DNA of 64,000 nt from the NCBI GenBank assembly GCA_023388175.1, contig JAEWGT010000002.1:138227-202226 (forward strand). Reading direction: 5' to 3'. The position numbers were made by a program, and so were the translations under genes. Below the pieces are notes generated by a model. That model searched no databases and was not told where the DNA came from. It saw only the letters and a program-made list of their open reading frames with translations. The stretch comes from Pseudomonadota bacterium (GTDB lineage: Bacteria > Pseudomonadota > Alphaproteobacteria > Rhizobiales > Devosiaceae). Positions 24,763-32,749 of this stretch are shown here, in pieces. Numbering within the stretch: the stretch's first letter is position 1; the number at the start of each line of letters is the position of its first letter.

Positions 24763-25812
24763 TCAGGGCGTCGGGGTTCCGACCCATGGCCGCCAGATAT
24801 CGCCCCGTTCGGCAACGAAGCGCTGGGCTACCGCTTCGGGCGTTGCGCCGGGCTGATTGAGCTGGGCCAGCAACTGGTTCATGTCCGGCAGCGACAGGCT
24901 GGCGCGCTGGAAATAGGCCGCGATTATCGGCGTATTGGCAAAAACCCTTTCGGCCAGGGCAATCACCACCTCATCGGGCGGAAAGGCCGAAGCCTGGGGC
25001 TCGGCACAGGCGCGATCCGCGAGGCATCGGGCGGCCGCCTCGTCATAAGCGCCCATATCGAGCGCCATGAAATCGAGCTGCGCCAGCACGGCATTGGGCT
25101 GCCAGTAATAGAACAGGAAAGGCTCGCGCCGATTGACGGCCTCGGCAATCAGCCGATCCATCTCGAAACGATTGGCCGGCTCGATAATGTCCACCAGATC
25201 GTCCAATCCATGTGCGATGACCAGATTGCGGTTGATTATCGAGCAGGCCCAGTCGGCCGGGCAGGAGATGAACCGCACGGTCTGGTCCGGCGAGAGCGTG
25301 GGCAAGGCCTCGGCCAGCACTGAGGCGCTTGGTCCATCCACAAAGCTATCCGCCACATAGCGCGGCATGAACCAGCCTTCGAGGCCAGCCTCGGCGTAGG
25401 TCGGGGCAGCGCTGCGCACCATCTGCGCTTCGCTGGCGCTGTTCCACACATCGGCAATGCGGTTGAGCCAGAGTTCGGGTGCGACCGAAGGCTGGCCGCT
25501 CGTCCCCATGGACGAGGCGGTGGCGCCGAGATCGCCGGGCGTAAGCCTGACATCGCACGCAAATTCGGACTTGAGGATCAGGGCGTGGATTTCAGCCAGC
25601 AGCATGGCGGATGGCCAGTTCATGCGCGCGATTGTCAGGGGCTGGTTGCCACAGACCGGCTGCGTGCCGGCAGGAACCGGCGCATCAATTCCGGCTGAGG
25701 GTGCTGAAACGGCGCCGTTCTGGGCGCTGTCGAGCACGGTGAACTGGGCCAGCGCCGGCCCCGCCATCAGCGCCAGCAGGATTCCCAAGATTGCAGCGCG
25801 CCTGACAGTCAT
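24763..25812 (-). CDS. Second ProX/OpuAC-type periplasmic binding protein
   Basis: A 349-residue exported binding protein (signal peptide to about ALAQ, residue 23) with the same layout as the ProX at 23487-24512: CGNQPLTIARMNWPSAMLLAEIHALIL, VAPELWLNRIADVW, ISCPADWACSIINR, FYYWQPNAVLAQL. The resemblance is clear but diverged, so this is an old paralogue rather than a recent copy. It has no membrane or ATPase genes of its own and probably delivers a related ligand to the adjacent ProWV. About 250 bases with palindromes separate the two. Confidence 0.85.
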   Translation of the reverse strand: MTVRRAAILGILLALMAGPALAQFTVLDSAQNGAVSAPSAGIDAPVPAGTQPVCGNQPLTIARMNWPSAMLLAEIHALILKSEFACDVRLTPGDLGATASSMGTSGQPSVAPELWLNRIADVWNSASEAQMVRSAAPTYAEAGLEGWFMPRYVADSFVDGPSASVLAEALPTLSPDQTVRFISCPADWACSIINRNLVIAHGLDDLVDIIEPANRFEMDRLIAEAVNRREPFLFYYWQPNAVLAQLDFMALDMGAYDEAAARCLADRACAEPQASAFPPDEVVIALAERVFANTPIIAAYFQRASLSLPDMNQLLAQLNQPGATPEAVAQRFVAERGDIWRPWVGTPTP

Positions 25813-26031
25813 TCCTGCTCCTTTCGCCAGAACGAATCTATGCGGAAAACCGGCCCGTTAAGCAACTCTGCGACAGCGATGAAATTCCAGACAAATGCCG
25901 GTGACTCTTGCGCCAAATCTGTGCAACATTCTCTTCCAGCGGGGCGTGTTGCACGCCCCCATCCGTTGTCGCGCCGCAAGAAGCGAGGCCCTTAAGGTCA
26001 CCCGGCGCGCAACCGAAACAGAGGGACGTCT

Positions 26032-27234
26032 ATGTTGAACAAAACCCTGACCCTGGCGGTCGCCGCCTCCACGCTGGTCCTTGCCGCCCCGGCTCTGGCC
26101 CAGGAAGTCAAGCTCGGCTTCCTCGCCGACGTATCCGGCCCGATTGCAGGATTTGCCCCGGGCATGGTCGATGCCGGCAATCTGGCCATCGCCAATGTCA
26201 ACGACCAGGGCGGCCTGCTCGATGGCCAGACCCTGACTTCCGTGCTTGCAGACTCTGCCTGTGACGGTGGTGCTGCCGGCCCGGCTGCTGACCGTCTGGT
26301 CAATGCCGAAAACGTCGTCGCTATCTTTGGCGGCTATTGCTCCGGTGCCACCATTGCCGGCGCCAATGGCTCGGCCATTCCGGGCAATGTCGTGATGATC
26401 TCGCCAGCCTCGACCGCACCGGCCGTTGCCGAACTGGACGACAACGACCTCGTCTTCCGCAATGTGGTTCCGGACTCCATCCAGGGCGTCAAGGCCGCCG
26501 AACTGCTGCTGGCCCAGGGCGTGACCGAAGTCGGCGTGACCTATGTCAACAATGACTACGGTTCGGGCCTTGCCGGCGCCTTCTCCGACGCCTTCACCGC
26601 CGGTGGTGGCACCGTGCTCGCTTCCGTCGCCCACGAAGACGGCAAGGCCGACTACCGTCCGGAAATCGGCCAGATCGAAGCCTCGGGTGCGACCACGCTC
26701 GTGATCTACGGGTACGAGAATGCCGGCGGCGGCGCCATCCTCAACCAGGCTGTCGAAGCCGGTTCGTTCGACCTGTTCATGGGCGGCGACGGCATGGCCG
26801 GTGACGCCCTGCTCGCCAGCCGCAATGGCGCCGATCTCGAAGGCATGATCCTGACCCAGGCCGCTCCGGCCGAGGGCCCGTCCTTCGACGCGCTGGTCGC
26901 TCTGACTGAAGCTGCCGGGCAGGATGCCAATGGCACCTATGTGACCAACTCCTATGACGCCGTGTTCCTGCTGGCCCTGGCCATCGAGAAGTCCGGCTCT
27001 GCCGACCGTGACGGTATCTCGGCTGCGCTGCGCGAAGTCGCCAACGCACCGGGCGAAACCATCCTGCCGGGTGAGTGGGCCAAGGCCAAGGAACTGATCG
27101 CCGCCGGTACCGACATCAATTACGAAGGCGCTTCCGGCTCCATCGAATTCGACGATGTCGGCGACGTGGCCGGCGCCATCAACTACTTCGTGGTTGAAGG
27201 CGGCGCAGTCGTGAACAAGGGCCTGATCGACTAG
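26032..27234 (+). CDS. Branched-chain/amide amino acid ABC transporter binding protein (LivK-like)
   Basis: A 400-residue periplasmic-binding protein of the Peripla_BP_6 family with signal peptide ending ALAQ (about residue 24) and the start EVKLGFLADVSGPIAGFAPGMVDAGNLAIANVNDQGG. The conserved GYCSGATIAGA and ISPASTAPAV segments line the ligand cleft. It probably serves the LivHMGF proteins encoded at 28.3-32.2 kb on the opposite strand. It is followed by a striking folded element and a terminator, consistent with strong independent expression. The ligand could be a branched-chain or other amino acid. Confidence 0.88.
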   Translation: MLNKTLTLAVAASTLVLAAPALAQEVKLGFLADVSGPIAGFAPGMVDAGNLAIANVNDQGGLLDGQTLTSVLADSACDGGAAGPAADRLVNAENVVAIFGGYCSGATIAGANGSAIPGNVVMISPASTAPAVAELDDNDLVFRNVVPDSIQGVKAAELLLAQGVTEVGVTYVNNDYGSGLAGAFSDAFTAGGGTVLASVAHEDGKADYRPEIGQIEASGATTLVIYGYENAGGGAILNQAVEAGSFDLFMGGDGMAGDALLASRNGADLEGMILTQAAPAEGPSFDALVALTEAAGQDANGTYVTNSYDAVFLLALAIEKSGSADRDGISAALREVANAPGETILPGEWAKAKELIAAGTDINYEGASGSIEFDDVGDVAGAINYFVVEGGAVVNKGLID

Positions 27235-27297
27235 CTTGTCGTTGTCTGACGCAAAGCGTCAGCGAAACGCTCCAGTGGAGCGTTTCGAAACGACAAG
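27235..27297 (+). ncRNA. Three-way-junction RNA element after the LivK-like gene
   Basis: Immediately after the stop codon, CTTGTCGTT (27235-27243) pairs exactly with AACGACAAG (27289-27297). Inside lie two perfect hairpins, CTGACGC-aaa-GCGTCAG (27246-27262) and CGAAACGCTCC-agt-GGAGCGTTTCG (27263-27287). All 27 pairs are Watson-Crick. It may be a stabilising 3' UTR structure or a copy of an intergenic repeat family. Function inferred only. Confidence 0.6.
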
Positions 27298-27342
27298 GCC
27301 CGGAGCGCTATGCGCGCAGGGCGCGAACACCAAGACTTCTTG

Positions 27343-27376
27343 CGGCCCGGGAGCGATCCCGGGCCGTTTTCGTTTT
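27343..27376 (+). terminator. Rho-independent terminator of the LivK-like gene
   Basis: CGGCCCGGGA-gcga-TCCCGGGCCG is a perfect 10-bp stem followed by TTTTCGTTTT. Confidence 0.92.
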
Positions 27377-27417
27377 GGACGACAGATACCGTGCGGCGCA
27401 GAAAGGAACCGAAAGCC

Positions 27418-28338
27418 ATGATGATCAACGAGGGCGAGATTCCCGACCTGAGCGGCACGATTGCTGTCGTTACCGGAGCAACCAGCGGACTTGGGCTGGA
27501 AGCCTCGCGCATGCTGGCCGACGCTGGAGCACGCGTCATGCTTGTCGGACGGGACCCCGCCAAGGGTAAGGCTGCGCTCGAGCGCATCGCAGAGACGCGG
27601 CCATCGGGCGAAACCTCATTTCAGGACATGGATCTGGCCAGCCTTGATGCAGTGGCAAGCGGCGCGGCTGACCTCGCCGCGCAGCTCGACCATATCGACA
27701 TCCTGATCAACAATGCCGGCATCATGGCGCCACCCAAGCGCCTGACCACCCGGGATGACTTCGAGGCCCAGTTCGGCACCAATCATCTGGCCCATTTCGC
27801 CCTCACCGGACATCTGCTGCCGCTGCTGCGCAAAAGCGCAGCGCCGCGGGTGATTTCGGTCGCGAGCCTTGCCGCCCTGTTCGGAAAGATCAATTTCGAC
27901 GACCTGCAGGCCGAGCGCGGCTACAGCGACATGGGCGTATATAGCCAGTCCAAGCTGGCCAACCTGCTCTTCATCAACGAATTCGCCCGCCGCAGCGCGG
28001 CCCATGGATGGGATGTTACGGCGCTGGCGGCCCATCCGGGCCTCTCGCGCACCAGCCTGTTCAAGAAGACGCCCGAGGAGATGGGCTTCGCCGACCGGCT
28101 GGGGCGGCTGTTCTCGCCCTTCTTTTCCCAATCGGCGGCCGGTGGCGCCTTGCCCCTTGTGGCAGCTGCCACCGATCCCGACGCCCGGCCGGGCGACTAT
28201 TATGGTCCCGGCAACTGGTGGGGCCTCAAGGGCCCGCCGAAAAAGGCCGGACAGCCAAAAGCCGCCAGCGACGTGGAAACGGCGCGGCGGCTTTGGGAGG
28301 TATCGGAACAGCTGACCGGATTGCACTACCCCGAATGA
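27418..28338 (+). CDS. Short-chain dehydrogenase/reductase (retinol/protochlorophyllide reductase-like)
   Basis: A 306-residue classical-type SDR. NAD(P) binding is shown by TGATSGLG, the adenine region by NNAGIMAPP, the active site by SVASLA with YSQSK (catalytic Tyr and Lys). The longer C-terminus (PGDYYGPGNWWGLKGPP) matches the retinol-dehydrogenase/WW-oxidoreductase-like group. AAGGA precedes the ATG pair at 27418/27421. Substrate unknown. It is convergent with livM, nine bases apart. Confidence 0.85.
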   Translation: MMINEGEIPDLSGTIAVVTGATSGLGLEASRMLADAGARVMLVGRDPAKGKAALERIAETRPSGETSFQDMDLASLDAVASGAADLAAQLDHIDILINNAGIMAPPKRLTTRDDFEAQFGTNHLAHFALTGHLLPLLRKSAAPRVISVASLAALFGKINFDDLQAERGYSDMGVYSQSKLANLLFINEFARRSAAHGWDVTALAAHPGLSRTSLFKKTPEEMGFADRLGRLFSPFFSQSAAGGALPLVAAATDPDARPGDYYGPGNWWGLKGPPKKAGQPKAASDVETARRLWEVSEQLTGLHYPE

Positions 28339-28347
28339 TAGGCGGAC

Positions 28348-29667
28348 TTATCCCCGCTTCACCACTTCCGGCAGCAGACCCTTGGGTGCGTAGCGCAGGG
28401 CAATGGTGATGACCACACCGAGCACGAAGACACGCATCTGCAAGGCGCGACTGTCGATTTCGGGAATGGCGCCCCAGCCGATATTGCTGGTGAGCTGGGA
28501 CAGGTTGAGGAAGATCAGCTGCGCCAGCGGGTCGGAAATGACCCAGACGATGTAGATGAGGAAAGCCCCCAGCACCACGCCCCAATTATTGCCCGCTCCA
28601 CCCACGATCACCATGACCCAGATCATGAATGTGTGGTTGATCGGCTGGTAGCCCGACGGATCGAAAATCTGGGTAAACGTGGCGAGGATCGCGCCGCCAA
28701 TCCCCATCAGGATCGAACCGAAGACAAAAAGTTCGAGCTGGCGTCCGGTGACATCCTTGCCCATGGAGGCCGCCGAGATATGGTTGTCGCGGATGGCGCG
28801 CATCATGCGGCCCCATGGCCCGCCATAGACGCGCTGCACCAGCACGAAGGCGATGACGAGGAAGAGCACCGCAATGCCGAGGAACATCAGCCGCGCATAG
28901 ATGAAGCTGTCAGGGATCGACAGGCCCGCCGCCTGCAATTGCTGCGGCAGCGGCGTCGGCCAGGGCATGGGCGACACGGTCATGGTGCCGCGCGTCAGCC
29001 AGTCCATGTTCTTGATCAGCGCCCGCAGGATCTCGGAAATACCGATCGTGGCAATGGCGAGATAGTCGGTGCGCAGACCAAGGCTGATCTTGCCGATATA
29101 AAACGCAATGACCGCGGAAACGAGCCCGCCGAAAGCCCAGCCCAGCACAGGATGCAGGCCCAGCCCGCCGACGAATCCGGCCGTGGATTCGATATAGGCG
29201 GCGGCTGGGTCGATCTGGGTGCGATAGATAATATAGCCGGCGAACCAGGCAAGGACCACCAGCGTGGTCTTCCACTTGCCCGTGATGCCGATGCGGTCGG
29301 ACCGGCGCGCCAGCATGACCAGCGCGACGCCGATGAGGAAGGCGATCAGCGCCCGGCCCAGCATCATCGGGCCATCGCTTTCCCAGAAGGCCATGTTGAC
29401 GGGGTAGGACAAAAAGACCGTCGAAGCGCCGCCCACCATGAGAAAGCCCATGATGGCGAAGTTAAACAGCCCGCCATAGCCCCATTGAATATTGAGGCCC
29501 AAAGCGATGAGCGCGAAACCTGTCGCCTGTGTCAGGATCAGCAGAATGGACGCCGTGCCCTGCACGAGGCCAATGACCACGACCATGATGAACATGGCGG
29601 CGAACAGCAGCAGACCCCGGCGAAGCGGGCTGTTCCAGTCAGCCCTGGCTGGAGAAGCGGCACTCAT
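28348..29667 (-). CDS. livM: Branched-chain amino acid ABC transporter, permease LivM
   Basis: A 439-residue integral membrane protein with about ten helices and the LivM motif GLNIQWGYGGLFNFAIMGFLMVGG near the N-terminus; the EAA-like loop is GRMMRAIRDNHISAASMGKDVTG. It pairs with LivH in the membrane. Its ATG overlaps the livH TGA (ATGA), so the two are coupled. Last gene of the liv operon. Confidence 0.93.
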   Translation of the reverse strand: MSAASPARADWNSPLRRGLLLFAAMFIMVVVIGLVQGTASILLILTQATGFALIALGLNIQWGYGGLFNFAIMGFLMVGGASTVFLSYPVNMAFWESDGPMMLGRALIAFLIGVALVMLARRSDRIGITGKWKTTLVVLAWFAGYIIYRTQIDPAAAYIESTAGFVGGLGLHPVLGWAFGGLVSAVIAFYIGKISLGLRTDYLAIATIGISEILRALIKNMDWLTRGTMTVSPMPWPTPLPQQLQAAGLSIPDSFIYARLMFLGIAVLFLVIAFVLVQRVYGGPWGRMMRAIRDNHISAASMGKDVTGRQLELFVFGSILMGIGGAILATFTQIFDPSGYQPINHTFMIWVMVIVGGAGNNWGVVLGAFLIYIVWVISDPLAQLIFLNLSQLTSNIGWGAIPEIDSRALQMRVFVLGVVITIALRYAPKGLLPEVVKRG

Positions 29668-30671
29668 GAGGACGCTCCCTTGAAGATACCCGTGGGCCGC
29701 ACCAGCAGGGTGATGACGAGGATCACGAAGGCCACGGTGAGTTTATATTCCGTCGGCACCAGCGCCAGATTGGCCGGCAGCGCCATGCCCTCGGGCAGCA
29801 CCGCATTGAGCGGCCGCAGCACGGCTGTCCAGTTGAACACGGCAAGCGTTTCGGCAAAGGCGATGAGGAAGCCCCCGACAATGGCACCATAGGCGTGACC
29901 CAGGCCACCGACGATGGCCGCCGCAAAGATCGGCAGCACGATATTGAAGGCCAGGTCCGGCATCAGCGCCACGTCCAGCGCCAGCATGGTGCCGGCGACG
30001 CAGGCGAGCGAGCCGGCAATCACCCAGGTGACCCGCACGACCAGCGCCGTATTGATGCCTGAGACCTGCGCCAGATCGGCATTGTCGGCCATGGCGCGCA
30101 TGGCCTTGCCCAGCCGCGAGCGGGTGAGGAAGAAATGCAGCGCCACCACGATCACGGCGGTGACCACGAACATGATCAGTTGCGGCTCGGTTATGTTGAT
30201 CGGCCGCGTCCCGCCGGCCCAGCTCATGTCGAAGCGGAAAATGTCCTTCGATTCACCGGCGACATAGATGGACTTGGTGCCGGAGCCGAAGATCAGGCGG
30301 ATGAGACCCTGGATCATCAGCGTGACGCCGATCGAGGCGATCAGCAGCGTCACCGGCTTGGCGCCGCGCGCCCGCAACGGCGCATAAAAGCCCTTGTCGA
30401 TCCCCAGCGCCAGAAAGGCCGTGAGAACCATGGCGACTGGCAGCACCACAAAGCCCATGGGCAGGGGCAGGATAATGCCCATCGCGGCCAAAGCCGTCGC
30501 CAGGACGAAGGAGATGAACGCGCCCATCGTCATCATGTCGCCATGGGCGAAATGGGCAAAACGCAGAATGCCGAAGATCAGCGTCACGCCGATGGCACCC
30601 AGCGCATAAATGGAACCCAGCACGGTGCCGGAAATCAGCACGCGGTTGATGAAGAAAATCAGTTCATCCAT
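29664..30671 (-). CDS. livH: Branched-chain amino acid ABC transporter, permease LivH
   Basis: A 335-residue permease with about eight helices. It begins with SIYALGAIGVTLIFGILRFAHFAHGDMMTMGAF, the LivH signature, and has the coupling loop GKAMRAMADNADLAQVSGIN. It is longer than the usual 290-310 residues because of loops around positions 115-165. It lies four bases after livF. Confidence 0.93.
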   Translation of the reverse strand: MDELIFFINRVLISGTVLGSIYALGAIGVTLIFGILRFAHFAHGDMMTMGAFISFVLATALAAMGIILPLPMGFVVLPVAMVLTAFLALGIDKGFYAPLRARGAKPVTLLIASIGVTLMIQGLIRLIFGSGTKSIYVAGESKDIFRFDMSWAGGTRPINITEPQLIMFVVTAVIVVALHFFLTRSRLGKAMRAMADNADLAQVSGINTALVVRVTWVIAGSLACVAGTMLALDVALMPDLAFNIVLPIFAAAIVGGLGHAYGAIVGGFLIAFAETLAVFNWTAVLRPLNAVLPEGMALPANLALVPTEYKLTVAFVILVITLLVRPTGIFKGASS

Positions 30672-30675
30672 GTGG

Positions 30676-31380
30676 CTAACCCCCCAGGAAGCTCTTGGCG
30701 ACCTCAGGGTCGGCGATCAGTTCCGGCCCGGTGCCGGTAAAGCGGTTCTGCCCCTGCGCCAGCACAAAGCCCTTGGACGCAAAGGCCAGGGCCTGGCGCG
30801 CATTCTGCTCTACCATGAGGATACCGACACCCTCCTGGTTGACGCGCTGGATGGTCTCGAAAATCTCGATCACATAGCGCGGGGAGAGGCCCGCCGAAGG
30901 CTCGTCCAGCATCAGGAGGCTGGGCCGGCTCATCAGCGCGCGGCCCATGGCCACCATCTGGCGCTGCCCGCCCGACAATTCGCCCGCCGGCTGCCGGCGC
31001 TTCTCTGCCAGTACCGGGAACATTTCATAGACCCAGGTCATGGTCTCCGAATAATCGTCCGTGCGGGTAAACGCCCCCATTTCGAGGTTCTCCTCAACCG
31101 TGAGCGAGGTGAAGACATTCTTCTCCTGCGGCACGAAGGAAAGACCCTTGGGCACAAGCTTGTCCGGCAAGGAATTGGCGATGTTCTCGCCGCCAAATTC
31201 AACCGTGCCACCGGTGACCTTGAGCAGGCCAAAAATTGCCTTCAGCGTGGTCGACTTGCCCGCCCCATTGGGGCCGACGATCACACCGATATCGCTCTTT
31301 TCGATCGTGATGTTGACGCCATTCAGAATGGGCGCGCCGCCATAGCCGCCAACGACGTGCTTGAGTTCGATCAATGCCAC
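30676..31380 (-). CDS. livF: Branched-chain amino acid ABC transporter, ATPase LivF
   Basis: A 234-residue ATPase with Walker A GPNGAGKST, signature LSGGQRQMVAMGRAL, Walker B LLMLDEPSAGLSP and H-loop-equivalent region GILMVEQNARQAL, as in LivF (VEQN). It starts with GTG immediately after the TAA stop of livG, so it is translationally coupled. Confidence 0.93.
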   Translation of the reverse strand: MALIELKHVVGGYGGAPILNGVNITIEKSDIGVIVGPNGAGKSTTLKAIFGLLKVTGGTVEFGGENIANSLPDKLVPKGLSFVPQEKNVFTSLTVEENLEMGAFTRTDDYSETMTWVYEMFPVLAEKRRQPAGELSGGQRQMVAMGRALMSRPSLLMLDEPSAGLSPRYVIEIFETIQRVNQEGVGILMVEQNARQALAFASKGFVLAQGQNRFTGTGPELIADPEVAKSFLGG

Positions 31381-32193
31381 TTACGCCACCTCGACCGGAG
31401 TGCCGAAATAGGCTTCGACGATTGCGGGATTGGCGCGGATTTCGGCCATCGGACCCTCGGCGATCTTTTCGCCCTGCGCCATGACGATGACCGGATCGCA
31501 GAGGCGTCCGATCAGGTCCATGTCATGCTCGATGACGAAGAATGTATAGCCCAACTCGCTGTTCATCCGCTCGATATTGCCGGCCAGGTCGTTGAGCAGC
31601 GTCTTGTTGACGCCCGCCGCCACCTCGTCGAGCAGCACGACCTTGGCGTCCACCATCATGGTGCGGCCCAGTTCCAGAAGCTTCTTCTGCCCGCCGGAGA
31701 GATTGCCCGCCAACTCGTCGCGGACATGGCCGAGCTTGAGGAAATCGATGACGTCGAGCGCCTTCTTGCGCACCTCGGTTTCGCGGCTGCGCACCAGGCC
31801 CGGCCGGAACCAGTTGTCGAACAGATGCTCGCCCGGCTGGTCGCCCGGCACCATCATCAGATTTTCCAGCGCCGTCATCTGGGAAAATTCATGCGCGATC
31901 TGGAAGGTACGCAGCATGCCGATACGGAACAGATCGTGCGGCTTGAAACCGGTCACATCCTGCCCGTCGAAAATCACCGCACCGCTATCGGGCACAATAT
32001 TGCCGGCCACCATGTTGAACAGGGTGGACTTGCCGGCGCCATTGGGGCCGATCAGCCCGGTTATGGAACCGCGCCGGACCGAGAGCGAGCAATTGTTGAC
32101 GGCCTGCAGACCGCCAAAGCGTTTGGAGACGTTGCGAACGTCGATAACCAAGTCGGAGGACAAATTGAGCAGCCCCGATTTCCTGAATGTCAT
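31381..32193 (-). CDS. livG: Branched-chain amino acid ABC transporter, ATPase LivG
   Basis: A 270-residue ATPase with Walker A GPNGAGKST, signature LSGGQKKLLELGRTMM, Walker B VVLLDEVAAGVN and FVIEHDMDLI, the LivG hallmark. It is the promoter-proximal gene of the operon livG-livF-livH-livM. The start is uncertain: ATG at 32193 is taken, but an upstream ATG at 32235 or a downstream TTG just before SSDLVIDVRNVSK are possible. Confidence 0.9.
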   Translation of the reverse strand: MTFRKSGLLNLSSDLVIDVRNVSKRFGGLQAVNNCSLSVRRGSITGLIGPNGAGKSTLFNMVAGNIVPDSGAVIFDGQDVTGFKPHDLFRIGMLRTFQIAHEFSQMTALENLMMVPGDQPGEHLFDNWFRPGLVRSRETEVRKKALDVIDFLKLGHVRDELAGNLSGGQKKLLELGRTMMVDAKVVLLDEVAAGVNKTLLNDLAGNIERMNSELGYTFFVIEHDMDLIGRLCDPVIVMAQGEKIAEGPMAEIRANPAIVEAYFGTPVEVA

Positions 32194-32311
32194 GCCGCCC
32201 GGTTGAATCCGGGCAAATTTGGGGCATCTGCTCACAACGAGGGCGAGTGGTCAACGCATAGACCCTGACCATCCGGTCAAAAACGCGCCAGCCCGGGAAT
32301 TTTCTACAGGT

Positions 32312-32674
32312 CTAGAGCCAGGCCAGCACCGCATCGGCAGTGGAGCGGTTATTGGCGCAGAGCACATCGTAAAGCGTGGCCAGCCGCGTCAGCGCCTTCA
32401 CATCGACATCATGAGGCTGCGCCGACAGCGGATCGATGAAGAAGATCAGCACGTCCAGCCGCCCCTCGCAGATCATGGCCCCCAATTGCTGATCGCCGCC
32501 CAGCGGACCACTTTTAAGCAGGTTTACCGTCAAACCGGTTGCGGCCATCACCCTGCTGCCGGTCGTGCCAGTGCCCCAGAGTTCGTATTGACCGAGCTTG
32601 TCCCGATGGGTTTCCGCCCACCGGCACAGGTCGTCCTTCTTGTCGTCATGCGCCACAAGGCCGATGCGTTTCAT
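32312..32674 (-). CDS. mgsA: Methylglyoxal synthase
   Basis: MgsA converts dihydroxyacetone phosphate to methylglyoxal plus phosphate. The 120-residue protein keeps VAHDDKKDDL, the phosphate-binding GTGTTG, LLKSGPLGGDQQLGAMI and the catalytic FFIDPLSAQPHDVDVKALTRLA. It lacks the extra C-terminal residues of the E. coli enzyme (152), which is usual in alphaproteobacteria. gloB in this window would help dispose of the product. Confidence 0.94.
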   Translation of the reverse strand: MKRIGLVAHDDKKDDLCRWAETHRDKLGQYELWGTGTTGSRVMAATGLTVNLLKSGPLGGDQQLGAMICEGRLDVLIFFIDPLSAQPHDVDVKALTRLATLYDVLCANNRSTADAVLAWL

Positions 32675-32749
32675 GCAGAACTCCCGCTAGCGCCGTCTTC
32701 ATGCCCGCTCTACGCCAAAAGGGCAATCGGTTCGGCCTCGCAGACCTTT

